From NCBI RefSeq assembly GCF_002117005.1, contig NZ_CP021023.1:2404995-2468994 (forward strand): 64,000 bases of DNA, in the 5' to 3' direction. This DNA comes from Sedimentisphaera salicampi. Lineage in GTDB: Bacteria > Planctomycetota > Phycisphaerae > Sedimentisphaerales > Sedimentisphaeraceae. Both the position numbers and the translations under genes were made by a program. The notes under the pieces are model-generated. The model had not been told where the DNA came from and made no database searches. It was given only the letters and a program-made list of their open reading frames with translations. Numbering within the stretch: position 1 is the stretch's first letter; the number at the start of each line of letters is the position of its first letter. Below, in pieces: positions 54,216-62,236 of the stretch.

Positions 54216-54902
54216 ATGATCGACTATATCAAGATCGATTCAGACATTTTGAACCTGCCGTTGACCGGTGCTGAGAAGCTCGTGCTCGCCGCTGGAAGGC
54301 TGCCGAAGGGCTGCAGAATGAGCAACGCCCAGCTCGCCGGAATCTGCGGCGTCTCGCTGAGAACTCTGATAAGGATTGTGATGGAGCTCAAGAATTCGGG
54401 ATTGATCAGAGTCCACAAATCCGGCAGCAATCGAACCATATTCACAGCAGACAACCGCCTTGCAGGGTATGACAGATTGACACAGCGACAAAATGACACG
54501 TGTCAGGATGGCGTTAAGTCGTGTCAGAATGTCACTAAGGGGTGTCAGGCTGTCACTGAAAAGTGTCAGATTGACACACATAATTTAAAAAATAAAAGAA
54601 ATAAAAAAGAAAAGGCGGCGTCTCGAACAAAAGAGCCTTCCGGAGGGGCTCTTTGTTCTTCGCCTTCGGAAGAAAAAACTTCCGGCCATGGCGGGAGAGA
54701 GAAAACTCGCGGGGATATCGGGGATTTCACTATGAAGGAGTTTCGTGAGTATATTGCCGATAGGCTCGGGATGAAGCCGGGCGGGGAGAACTACGCCAGC
54801 AGGGCATACGAGCTTCGGATTGCGATCTTCACCGCAGGCAGCAGGGAAAACGCCGAATTCCTCGAATGGGTGCGAAAGCGGCGAGAAGGGTTAATTGAAT
54901 GA
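54216..54902 (+). CDS. Winged-helix replication-initiator-like protein with intragenic iterons
   Basis: 228 residues. The N-terminus (MIDYIKIDSDILNLPLTG) leads into a helix-turn-helix/winged-helix (MSNAQLAGICGVSLRTLIRIVMELKNSGLIRVH, ~30-70). A linker of four 7-residue repeats (CQDGVKS, CQNVTKG, CQAVTEK, CQIDTHN; ~97-124) is encoded by a 21-bp DNA iteron array. A Lys/Glu-rich stretch follows, then a helical C-terminal domain (DFTMKEFREYIADRL to the end). The layout (N-terminal DNA-binding fold, iterons in mid-gene) is that of lambda O-type phage initiators. GAGGAGAAGG precedes ATG. It is surrounded by repeats, suggesting a phage or plasmid relic. Function is inference. Confidence 0.6.
   Translation: MIDYIKIDSDILNLPLTGAEKLVLAAGRLPKGCRMSNAQLAGICGVSLRTLIRIVMELKNSGLIRVHKSGSNRTIFTADNRLAGYDRLTQRQNDTCQDGVKSCQNVTKGCQAVTEKCQIDTHNLKNKRNKKEKAASRTKEPSGGALCSSPSEEKTSGHGGREKTRGDIGDFTMKEFREYIADRLGMKPGGENYASRAYELRIAIFTAGSRENAEFLEWVRKRREGLIE
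54494..54584 (+). repeat. Four 21-bp iterons inside the winged-helix gene
   Basis: TGTCAG recurs at 54501, 54522, 54543 and 54564, exactly 21 bases apart, with TG(T/A)CAC in the second half of three units. The array is entered by the palindrome TGACACGTGTCA (54494-54505) and closed by GTGTCA-GAT-TGACAC (54563-54577). Twenty-one bases is two helical turns and seven codons. Confidence 0.9.
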
Positions 54903-54934
54903 GACCAGCGCACCTTTACCCCGCAGCTTTGATG

Positions 54935-55217
54935 TTTTTTCCCGAGCCTGTCCGCCGAAGGCGGAGAACAATCGGATAGATTCGTGGCTCGTGGCAGAGC
55001 TGCAAGTCCGCCTGAGGCAGAGTGGCAGAGCTGCAAGTCCGCCTGAGGCGGATGGCAGGGTAGCGAGTGGCAAAATCATTAGAGAAAAATCAGCGCTGAT
55101 TAGCGGCTAATCTTGCATTAAAAAACCTTAGCGTATCTTAGAGCTGCTCAGCGGCTAATAAATCTAAGCGGAGATTAGCGGCTGAAAACGGCTTTGCCAA
55201 AAAATAATGTCGCACAC
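54935..55217. repeat. Composite intergenic repeat, copy 5
   Basis: TCCGCCGAAGGCGGA near 54950, tandem GAGTGGCAGAGCTGCAAGTCC GCC-type units at about 55005-55055, and the CAAAATCATTAG ... CTGCTCAGCGGCT block at 55071-55160. It ends next to the IS target duplication. Confidence 0.8.
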
Positions 55218-55226
55218 TTTGGGGGA
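55218..55226. repeat. Left 9-bp target duplication (TTTGGGGGA)
   Basis: Identical to 56930-56938 and directly abuts the left inverted repeat of the insertion sequence. Confidence 0.9.
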
Positions 55227-55378
55227 GCCTTTCGGTTTGCACGTAAGTTATTGAATTTAAAGGCTTAGTATTTGGCTTAAAAACATTTTTATCCATTTTT
55301 TGAATGCTTCAGGCCTAAAGTTTCGTCGCATAGTCAAAAAAAAGTTAAATTTTACCCCATCAAACAGCAAAAAAAAGT

Positions 55379-55443
55379 GGTAAGTCCCCTGCGTATATTT
55401 TAAAATATACAATTCACAAGTAATTAAAACAGAAGGACTTACC
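55379..55443 (+). promoter_or_regulatory. Stem that would sequester the transposase ribosome site
   Basis: GGTAAGTCC (55379-55387) is the exact reverse complement of GGACTTACC (55435-55443). The right arm overlaps the Shine-Dalgarno AGAAGGA (55431-55437) and touches the ATG at 55445. Between the arms lies an 18-bp perfect palindrome, GTATATTTTAAAATATAC (55393-55410). A transcript entering from outside the element would fold and hide the ribosome site. Confidence 0.7.
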
Positions 55444-55444
55444 A

Positions 55445-56740
55445 ATGGCTATTATACAAAACAAATATTTATTTTCATGGGAAAATTTAGAAAATTCCAA
55501 AGATTTAGAACGCCTTGAGTTTGTGCTTTCTCATCTGCCGGATGAAAAATTAATGCGTTCACTGGAGAAAGTTCGAGGCAGGGGCAGAAATGACTATCCC
55601 ATCCGGGCAGTTTGGAATTCACTTCTGGCAGGATTTGTCTTTGAGCATAACAGCATAGCTTCCCTTCGCAGGGAGCTCAGCCGCAATCCCTTGCTCCGCC
55701 AGCTTTGCGGTTTCAATCCGGCATTGGGGCAATCGGCAGTTCCTTCAGATGATGCATACACAAACTTCTTTAAGCTGCTTTCAAAACACGAAAATAAGCT
55801 TTCAAATATTTTTGAAAATCTTGTATCCAAGCTTTCTGAAAAGCTTCCTAATTTTGGAAAAGATGTCGCTATTGACGGCAAAACAATTCCAAGTCTTGCA
55901 ATCAAGGAAACAGATAAATCTTCTGATGACGGGCGAAGAGACACCGATGCCGACTGGTCAGTAAAGAGTTACACTAACAAAGAAGGCAAGGTTACTAAAA
56001 AGGTAAGCGTTTTTGGCTATACTTTGCATCTACTCGTAGATGCAAAGTACGAGCTTCCTATTCAGCGAAAGGTAACTCCAGGAAATGAATCAGAAGTAAA
56101 ACAGGTAGAAGAAATTGTTGGCAGCTGCAACCCCAAGGTCAAAGATAAAATTGAACACTTAATTGCAGATAAAGGCTATGACTCTGGAGATCTTAATAAA
56201 AAGCTTTTACGCAAAGATGGTATTAAGGCAGTGATCGACTCCCGGGAAATGGGAAAGGCTGACTACTGGCCTGTAGATGATTCCTTTACTGTTTTTTACG
56301 ATCAGAAGGGCAGAGTTTACTGCCGCCAAAAAGGCAACTTAAAACTGAAAAATATGCCATTTGCTGGCTTTGAAAAGAACAGAGAGACCCTCAAATACCG
56401 CTGTCCCGTAAAACATTACGGGATTGGCTGCCCTAATGCCGAGAATTGCAGTATAGCTTCGAGTATCAGAATCCCCTTAGCCCTTAATCCCCGCATATTT
56501 ACAGCCGTAGCCAGGGGCAGCCTGAAATGGGAAAGGCTTTATAAAAAACGCTCCTCAGTAGAGCGTACATTCAGCAGGCTTGATGTATCTTTTGGATTTG
56601 AAAATCACTACATAAGGGGGCTGGAGAAGATGAGGACTCGTGTAGATATGGCACTGATAACTATGCTTGGCATAGCTTACGGCAGTGTTATGGAAAATAA
56701 GCATAAAAAAATGCGATCACTTGTAAACTGCAGAGCCTGA
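55445..56740 (+). CDS. DDE transposase
   Basis: 431-residue transposase of the DDE_Tnp_1 type. The N-terminal DUF772-like region includes RNDYPIRAVWNSLLAGFVFEH. The first catalytic Asp is in DVAIDGKTIPS, the second in HLIADKGYDSGDL and the Glu in KKRSSVERTFSRLDVSFGFE. A Cys-rich insertion (YRCPVKHYGIGCPNAENC) lies before the Glu and probably binds zinc. The frame is intact. Confidence 0.92.
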   Translation: MAIIQNKYLFSWENLENSKDLERLEFVLSHLPDEKLMRSLEKVRGRGRNDYPIRAVWNSLLAGFVFEHNSIASLRRELSRNPLLRQLCGFNPALGQSAVPSDDAYTNFFKLLSKHENKLSNIFENLVSKLSEKLPNFGKDVAIDGKTIPSLAIKETDKSSDDGRRDTDADWSVKSYTNKEGKVTKKVSVFGYTLHLLVDAKYELPIQRKVTPGNESEVKQVEEIVGSCNPKVKDKIEHLIADKGYDSGDLNKKLLRKDGIKAVIDSREMGKADYWPVDDSFTVFYDQKGRVYCRQKGNLKLKNMPFAGFEKNRETLKYRCPVKHYGIGCPNAENCSIASSIRIPLALNPRIFTAVARGSLKWERLYKKRSSVERTFSRLDVSFGFENHYIRGLEKMRTRVDMALITMLGIAYGSVMENKHKKMRSLVNCRA

Positions 56741-56929
56741 AAAATCTAAAATTCAAGCATCTTAAAATACAACTGCGGGAGAAGTGCATCCAAATACCCG
56801 CGTTAAAAGTAAAATAACTGTAATTGCAACACAAATAAAACAAATTGCCGTTAAATCAGAATGAATGTCAACCAGAAATGTCTAAATAGTCCGTGAAAAA
56901 ACTGCCGAAAAATGCACAAACCGAAAGGC

Positions 56930-56938
56930 TTTGGGGGA
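56930..56938. repeat. Right 9-bp target duplication (TTTGGGGGA)
   Basis: Copy of 55218-55226 at the right end of the insertion sequence. Confidence 0.9.
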
Positions 56939-56947
56939 ATTGGGGAG

Positions 56948-56977
56948 CGTTTTTTGTTGACTAAAAAACGTTTTTTT
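56948..56977 (+). terminator. AT-rich hairpin with T-run upstream of pheA
   Basis: CGTTTTTT (56948-56955) pairs with AAAAAACG (56963-56970) around GTTGACT, followed by seven T. It would stop transcripts coming from the left; its loop contains the -35 of the pheA promoter. Confidence 0.55.
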
Positions 56978-56985
56978 GTTATAAG
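56957..56985 (+). promoter_or_regulatory. Putative pheA promoter
   Basis: TTGACT (56957-56962), 17-bp spacer, TATAAG (56980-56985). This predicts a leader of roughly 115 bases before the pheA ATG at 57109. The leader has no evident Phe-rich peptide or attenuator. Confidence 0.55.
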
Positions 56986-57108
56986 TCCGTGGTTTGCTGG
57001 GGACATTTTGCGCTTTATGCTCAGGATCCCCTGCTATTTAGTATGTTTTATTCGCAGAAGTACTGTATATAGAAGCTTCCGGCAGGCTGCAAAGCCCGCA
57101 GGTGTATT

Positions 57109-58185
57109 ATGGAACTTGAAGAGCTCAGAAAAAAAATAGATCAGATAGATGCCCGTCTCGTGGAGCTAATCAACGAGCGTGCGGAGGTAGTCGTTGAGGT
57201 AGGCAAGTTTAAGCGCCGCAGCGGCAGCGTGCCTGTGTATGCGCCTGACAGGGAAACGCAGGTTCTATCGAAGATATGCGAGCTGAATAAGGGGCCTCTG
57301 CCGGATAAAACTCTCGTGGCAGTATGGCGTGAGCTTATGAGCGGGTCTTTCTTCATTGAAAGGCCTCTGAGGATATCGTTTCTCGGTCCGGAAGGGAGCT
57401 ATTCGCATCAGGCTTCGATGAAGAAATTCGGGCAGAGCGTGGATTATCTGCCGCTTGCAGATATCAGGGGTGTTTTTGATGAGGTTGCCCGCGGTCAGTG
57501 CGATTTCGGTATGGTGCCTGTGGAGAATTCCTCGGGCGGAGGCGTTGTGGAAACGCTTGATGCCTTCCTCGAAACCCGCATTATGATCTGCGCAGAGATG
57601 GAAATGCCCATACACCACAACCTGCTCGCAAAATGCAGGCTTGAAGAGATCGAAAAGATATACTCAAAGCCCGAGGTGTTTGCCCAATGCCGCAACTGGA
57701 TTACAGAAAACCACTTTGAGGGCAAAATAATCACCGAGGCCTCTACCGCCAGGGCAGCAGAGCTTGCCGCACAATCAGATAATTGCGCAGCTATAGGCTC
57801 TTCGCTGGCCGGCAGGATATACGGGCTGAACGTGCTTTACGAGAAAATCGAGGACAAACCGGATAACGTAACCCGCTTTTTGATTATCTCGAGCCGAGAT
57901 ACGCCCAAAACAGGCGACGATAAAACGGCGATAGTTTTTACAACGCCTCACAAACCCGGGGCATTATTTGATGTGCTCGGTGTGTTCGATAAATACGACA
58001 TAAACCTGACAAGAATAGAATCTCGCCCGAATAAAACGAGGAACTGGGAATACCATTTCTTTGCAGATATAAACGGGCATAAGACCGATGAGAATATTAT
58101 CAAGGCGCTTGAAAAACTTCACGACAGGACTATACAGGTTCAGATACTCGGCAGTTTCCCGAGGTATACAGGTGAGACGGATTAG
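57109..58185 (+). CDS. pheA: Bifunctional chorismate mutase / prephenate dehydratase
   Basis: 358-residue enzyme converting chorismate to phenylpyruvate for phenylalanine. Chorismate mutase (AroQ type) is at residues ~1-85 (LRKKIDQIDARLVELINERAEVV, RETQVLSKI). Prephenate dehydratase is at ~90-270 (FLGPEGSYSHQA, VPVENSSGGGVVETLD, NVTRFLIIS). A regulatory ACT domain is at ~275-350 (KPGALFDVLGVF, LTRIESRP), so feedback inhibition by Phe is expected. First gene of a plus-strand core operon; 54 bases separate it from tpiA. Confidence 0.97.
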   Translation: MELEELRKKIDQIDARLVELINERAEVVVEVGKFKRRSGSVPVYAPDRETQVLSKICELNKGPLPDKTLVAVWRELMSGSFFIERPLRISFLGPEGSYSHQASMKKFGQSVDYLPLADIRGVFDEVARGQCDFGMVPVENSSGGGVVETLDAFLETRIMICAEMEMPIHHNLLAKCRLEEIEKIYSKPEVFAQCRNWITENHFEGKIITEASTARAAELAAQSDNCAAIGSSLAGRIYGLNVLYEKIEDKPDNVTRFLIISSRDTPKTGDDKTAIVFTTPHKPGALFDVLGVFDKYDINLTRIESRPNKTRNWEYHFFADINGHKTDENIIKALEKLHDRTIQVQILGSFPRYTGETD

Positions 58186-58239
58186 TAAACAAAACTTTAC
58201 AGATATGAATTTTAAAATAGATAAATGGAGCAAATTATA

Positions 58240-59010
58240 ATGAGAAAACCATTCATAGCAGCCAACTGGAAGATGAATACAGACAGCCAGTATGCAGTGG
58301 AGCTCGCTTCAGGGCTTGAGAAGGCAATCGCAGATGTGAAGGGCGTGAACGTAGCGGTATGCCCGCCTTTTGTTTACCTTCAGTCTGTTGCGAAAAGCCT
58401 CTCTGTTGATGGAAACGTTGCAGTTGGATCGCAGGACGTATATTTCGAGAGCAACGGGGCATTCACAGGCGAGATAAGCTGCGAGATGCTCAAGGATGTA
58501 TGCTGCTCATACGTTATCACAGGCCACTCAGAGAGAAGGCACGTAATCGGCGAGAGCGATGAGCTTATCAACAAGAAAACCATAGCCGCTCTTGAGGCAG
58601 GCATCAAGCCTATCCTCTGCATCGGCGAGCTTCTGGAAGAAAGAGAAGCCGATAAAACCAGTCAGGTGTGCGAGAGGCAGCTTCGTGAAGGGCTCAAGGG
58701 CATCAGCGAAGAGCAGCTTGCAGAGGTAACCATAGCATACGAACCGGTTTGGGCTATCGGCACCGGCAAAACCGCCACCTCGCAGCAGGCTCAGGAAGTT
58801 CACGAGTTTGTAAGAGGCGTTATCGCAGACCTTTACAGCAAGAATGCAGCGGATAATATCATCATTCAGTACGGCGGATCTGCCAAGCCTAAGAACACAA
58901 AAGAGCTTATGAGCTGCAAGGATGTTGACGGCCTTCTCGTAGGCGGGGCAGGGCTCAAGGTTGACAGCTTCTCGGAAATGGTGAAAATAACCGAAGAGCT
59001 CTATAAGTAA
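58240..59010 (+). CDS. tpiA: Triosephosphate isomerase
   Basis: 256-residue glycolytic TIM-barrel enzyme. ATG 58240 gives MRKPFIAANWKMNT with the catalytic Lys; the in-frame ATG at 58225 is part of the ribosome site (ATGGAG). The electrophile His is in VITGHSERRHVIG, the catalytic Glu in IAYEPVWAIGTGK and the phosphate loop is IQYGGSAKPKN. Second gene of the operon, followed by secG as in many bacteria. Confidence 0.98.
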   Translation: MRKPFIAANWKMNTDSQYAVELASGLEKAIADVKGVNVAVCPPFVYLQSVAKSLSVDGNVAVGSQDVYFESNGAFTGEISCEMLKDVCCSYVITGHSERRHVIGESDELINKKTIAALEAGIKPILCIGELLEEREADKTSQVCERQLREGLKGISEEQLAEVTIAYEPVWAIGTGKTATSQQAQEVHEFVRGVIADLYSKNAADNIIIQYGGSAKPKNTKELMSCKDVDGLLVGGAGLKVDSFSEMVKITEELYK

Positions 59011-59132
59011 GTATAAGGGGATTCTGCCTTTATACGCTTTCAGTTAGTATTTTAATGATATAATAATAGCCTTGCGAACTGCACTTAACAGGTTGTTCGC
59101 CGGCCTTTGAAGGAAATTTTAAAGGATAACAA

Positions 59133-59660
59133 ATGCTTCTACCATTTGCCAAAGTACCGGTAATAATGAGTATCATTGCGGTGATATGGGCTCTCTCGGG
59201 TCTTCTGCTGATACTTATCATCCTTATCCAGAAGGGTAAAGGCGGAGGGCTTGGTTCTGCCTTTGGCGGGGCTGGTTCGACGAGCCTGCTCGGAACTAAA
59301 ACCGGAGACTTCCTTACGTGGGTAACGATAGGGCTTGTCTCGGTGTTCCTTATTTTCAGTGTGGTGATGGCCAAATATTACCGCCCGACGGATCTGGAAC
59401 AGCTCAAGCAGGAACAGCCTGACATTGAGGCTGTGGATGAGTCTATGCTTATAGATGAAGAGGCTGAAGAGTCCGGCCAAACGGAAACTGGCGAAAATGC
59501 TGAGCAAACTGGTCAGGAGCTTCAGAGCGAGCTTGAAAGTACGGCTGATGATGTTCAGCAGTCTGCAGAGCAGTCTGCCGGCGAGGCAGAAGAGCAGCTC
59601 AAATCCATTTCCGGCGAGGCCGCTGAAGAGGCGGCAGAGCAGCAGGATAATACTGAATAA
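59133..59660 (+). CDS. secG: Protein translocase subunit SecG with long acidic tail
   Basis: 175 residues. The SecG core (residues ~1-85) has two membrane helices and the conserved loop LIQKGKGGGLGSAFGGAG between them. SecG usually ends near 75-110 residues; here about 90 extra residues rich in Glu, Gln, Ser and Ala (for example SGEAAEEAAEQQDN at the end) extend into the cytoplasm. That tail is probably disordered. It may be a lineage trait; no frameshift is apparent. Confidence 0.92.
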   Translation: MLLPFAKVPVIMSIIAVIWALSGLLLILIILIQKGKGGGLGSAFGGAGSTSLLGTKTGDFLTWVTIGLVSVFLIFSVVMAKYYRPTDLEQLKQEQPDIEAVDESMLIDEEAEESGQTETGENAEQTGQELQSELESTADDVQQSAEQSAGEAEEQLKSISGEAAEEAAEQQDNTE

Positions 59661-59763
59661 AGCTGCTTAAAAGTGAAAAAAACAATTACAGGGGCAGCAG
59701 TGAGAAAACTCTCTGCTGCTCGTGTAGTTTGAAATAAGCATTCATTGATTTAAAGGTTCTGAA

Positions 59764-60645
59764 ATGCTTTACAGTATGACAGGTTACGGCGAGGCCTATC
59801 TTGAGAGCTGCGGGATGGCTTTTTCCGTGCAGGTTCGGGCGGTAAACAATAAATTTCTCAAAACCAGCCTGAAGCTCCCGGAAACTCTTTGCTTTCTGGA
59901 AGAACGGATTGACAAACTGCTCAGGGGGCATTTTACAAGAGGCTATATAACCCTCACGCTCTCTGTTAAATCACTCGAAGAAAAGCCCCTTATAGATTTC
60001 AATCAATCTGCCCTGAACTACTATATAAAGCAGCTCAGCAGCTATTCTGATAAGAGCAGTATGCTCAGGATCAACGCCGCAAATCTGCTCCATCTCCCGG
60101 GCGTGATAGAGCCTTATGAGATTGATGATGAGCAGAAGGCGAAAATCAATGAAGCCGCAGCGGAGCTTGTAGCAAAGGCCTGCGATAAACTCACAGCTAT
60201 GCGAGGCGAAGAGGGCGCAGAGCTGAAAAAGGATCTGCTGAAAAACTGCGATGAAATCGAGTCTTTCCTGAATGATATTGCAGGGAAGGTATCTATAGTG
60301 GTTAAGGAATACACAGAGAGGCTCAGGAAAAGAATCAATGAGCTTATGAAGGATGCCAAGATAAGCGTTGATGAGAATACTCTCATCCGTGAAACGGCAG
60401 TCTTTGCAGACCGCTCTGATATCTCGGAAGAGGTTTCAAGGCTCAAATCACATATAAAGCAGTTTCGTGATATCTGCCAGAAGGGCGGGGGCGTTGGCAA
60501 ACGTCTGGACTTCCTTGCTCAAGAGATGTTTCGTGAGGCAAATACGATAGGCAGCAAGGCCTCGGATGCGGGGATATGCCAGCTTGTTGTGGATGTAAAA
60601 AGCCGGATAGACAGAATTAAAGAACAGGTTCAGAATGTCGAGTAA
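59764..60645 (+). CDS. yicC: YicC-family endoribonuclease
   Basis: 293 residues with the YicC opening YSMTGYGEAYLESCGMAFSVQVRAVNNKFLK and the C-terminal DUF1732 signature GGVGKRLDFLAQEMFREANTIGSKA. E. coli YicC is a stress-related endoribonuclease that acts on RyhB; the role here is unknown. It sits before gmk as in many genomes, overlapping it by 11 bases. Confidence 0.94.
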   Translation: MLYSMTGYGEAYLESCGMAFSVQVRAVNNKFLKTSLKLPETLCFLEERIDKLLRGHFTRGYITLTLSVKSLEEKPLIDFNQSALNYYIKQLSSYSDKSSMLRINAANLLHLPGVIEPYEIDDEQKAKINEAAAELVAKACDKLTAMRGEEGAELKKDLLKNCDEIESFLNDIAGKVSIVVKEYTERLRKRINELMKDAKISVDENTLIRETAVFADRSDISEEVSRLKSHIKQFRDICQKGGGVGKRLDFLAQEMFREANTIGSKASDAGICQLVVDVKSRIDRIKEQVQNVE

Positions 60646-61189
60646 GGGTAAACTGTTTGTAGTCAGCGGACCGAGCGGGGTAGGTAAGGGCACTATCGTA
60701 AGAAGGCTCGATAAAACTGACGCTGTTCTGAGCGTATCAGCTACCACAAGACAGCCCGGCAAGGGCGAGAAAGACGGCATTGATTACTGGTTCATTTCCC
60801 GCAGCGAATTCGAAGAACGCATCGAAAAGGGGATGTTCCTTGAATATGCCGAGGTGTTCGGGAATCTTTACGGAACCCCCACAGACAAAACGCAGGAGGC
60901 CGTGGAGAGCGGGAAAAACGTTATTCTCGAGATAGATGTTCAGGGCGGACTGCAGGTAAAGAAAAAGTGGCCGGAGGCGGGGATGATCTTTATAATGCCG
61001 CCCGATATGCTGGAGCTGGAAAAAAGAATAAGAAACAGGGCCAGAGACAGCGAAGAAACTATAAGAAAAAGGCTCGAAGAGGCAGAGAAAGAGATTGAAA
61101 TCGGTAAAAAAAATTACCAGCATTTTGTAGTTAATAACGTGCTGGATGAAGCCGTAAGCGAAGTACAGGAAATAATAAACTCACATTAA
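60635..61189 (+). CDS. gmk: Guanylate kinase
   Basis: 184-residue GMP kinase. The P-loop is [31 protein letters not shown] and [13 protein letters not shown] are the GMP-binding segments; [15 protein letters not shown] is the Walker B region; the lid contains [15 protein letters not shown]. Translationally coupled with yicC and followed 16 bases later by rpoZ. Confidence 0.97.
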   Translation: MSSKGKLFVVSGPSGVGKGTIVRRLDKTDAVLSVSATTRQPGKGEKDGIDYWFISRSEFEERIEKGMFLEYAEVFGNLYGTPTDKTQEAVESGKNVILEIDVQGGLQVKKKWPEAGMIFIMPPDMLELEKRIRNRARDSEETIRKRLEEAEKEIEIGKKNYQHFVVNNVLDEAVSEVQEIINSH

Positions 61190-61205
61190 ATCAGAGGTCT
61201 TTATT

Positions 61206-61409
61206 ATGATTGAAGCACTGAAACGGGATGAAATATATCGCAAGGTAGGCGGGAGCTTTAAGCTTTCAGCTCTTATTCAGAAGAGGATGCGGGAGCTTAT
61301 GGACGGCGCCCGCCCGCTTATCGAGGATACTGTAGACAAAACAATGATAGAGATCGTTGTGGAGGAGATCCTCGAAGATAAAATTACATACGAGATAGAA
61401 GAAGATTAG
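61206..61409 (+). CDS. rpoZ: RNA polymerase omega subunit
   Basis: 67-residue assembly subunit of RNA polymerase. [25 protein letters not shown] matches the conserved omega core (family: ...FxLvxlaakRarqL...). It lies directly behind gmk, the classical gmk-rpoZ order, with AGAGG before ATG 61206. Confidence 0.88.
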   Translation: MIEALKRDEIYRKVGGSFKLSALIQKRMRELMDGARPLIEDTVDKTMIEIVVEEILEDKITYEIEED

Positions 61410-61420
61410 CAGGCAGTTTT

Positions 61421-61969
61421 ATGCAGGGCAAAAACATACTTCTCGGAATAACAGGCGGTATTGCGGCTTACAAATCAGCGGACATCGCTTCTCGCCTCAG
61501 GAAAAAAGGTGCATTGCTGAAAACGATTATGACTGAAAACGCCTGCAAACTTATCCAGCCCAAACTCATTGAGGCTGTAAGCGCAGGAGCTGTTTATACC
61601 TCCATGTGGGATTCAAAAGAAAATATTATAACCCATCTGGACCCTGTAAACAGCAGTGATTTGATTCTTGTGGCCCCTGCTACTGCAAATATTATCGGCA
61701 AAATGGCCTCCGGCATCTGCGATGATCTGCTCAGCTCGGCCTTATGTGCAGGCTGGGAGAGGAATCTTTTTATCGCTCCTGCCATGAACAATAATATGTG
61801 GAGCAATCCCGCAACTCAGAGGAATATAAAGCTCTTGAAGGATGCCGGAGTAAGAACTATAGGTCCTCAATCCGGCCACCTTGCCTGCGGGACAAGCAAT
61901 ATAGGCAGAATGTCAGAGCCTGAAGAGATTGTAGAAGAGCTTTGCAGATTCTTTGGTGAAGATGAGTAA
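61421..61969 (+). CDS. coaC: Phosphopantothenoylcysteine decarboxylase (stand-alone CoaC flavoprotein)
   Basis: 182-residue FMN enzyme of coenzyme A synthesis. GITGGIAAYKSADIASRLRKKG is the flavoprotein start; the catalytic His is in ITHLDPVNSSDLILVAPATAN; IAPAMNNNMWSNPATQRN is the substrate motif PxMNxxMW; the active Cys is in GHLACGTSNIGRM. It ends after the CoaC half, whereas most bacteria have a fused CoaBC of ~400 residues; no CoaB frame follows, so CoaB must be elsewhere. Last gene of the operon. Confidence 0.9.
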   Translation: MQGKNILLGITGGIAAYKSADIASRLRKKGALLKTIMTENACKLIQPKLIEAVSAGAVYTSMWDSKENIITHLDPVNSSDLILVAPATANIIGKMASGICDDLLSSALCAGWERNLFIAPAMNNNMWSNPATQRNIKLLKDAGVRTIGPQSGHLACGTSNIGRMSEPEEIVEELCRFFGEDE

Positions 61970-62132
61970 AGCCCGGCCGGAAATTTGTCTGTTTCTTAAA
62001 GCTTGATATGAATCATACCATAATTATCTGCACAATACTAAGGCTTATAAGCTGATTTCTGCCGGAAGAATTTCAAAAAGCTGCGAACTGAGAGGAAAAA
62101 TCGGCATAGATAATAGGAATACTTATTATGAG

Positions 62133-62154
62133 TCTGCCGAAGGCAGATTTTTTT
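62133..62154 (+). terminator. Intrinsic terminator of the pheA-to-coaC run
   Basis: TCTGCC-GAA-GGCAGA (62133-62147) followed by seven T (62148-62154). It is about 165 bases after the coaC stop. Confidence 0.8.
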
Positions 62155-62236
62155 AAAGTCCAAAAAGCTGATTGTCATAAACAGCTCTATCTGTAGAATA
62201 CTCTGTAAAATGTTAACATTAATTTCGGGTTTTATC

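Larger units (their letters stand above)
55227..56929 (+). mobile_element. IS4/IS1182-like insertion sequence, complete (1703 bp)
   Basis: Bounded by perfect 13-bp inverted repeats GCCTTTCGGTTTG (55227-55239) and CAAACCGAAAGGC (56917-56929) and by a 9-bp target duplication. One intact transposase. The family is not certain: a DUF772-like N-terminus suggests IS1182/IS5-type, a 9-bp duplication is more usual in IS4 or IS903-like groups. It is inserted 28 bases upstream of the pheA promoter. Confidence 0.93.

Noticed and set aside
15755-55217. The repeated intergenic blocks as a CRISPR array
   Set aside because: Repeats are scattered, irregularly spaced and modular, with no constant repeat-spacer period and no cas genes.
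56912-57139. 75-codon frame that could be a pheA leader peptide
   Set aside because: It starts upstream of the predicted pheA promoter and inside the IS, is not usefully Phe-rich and overlaps pheA.
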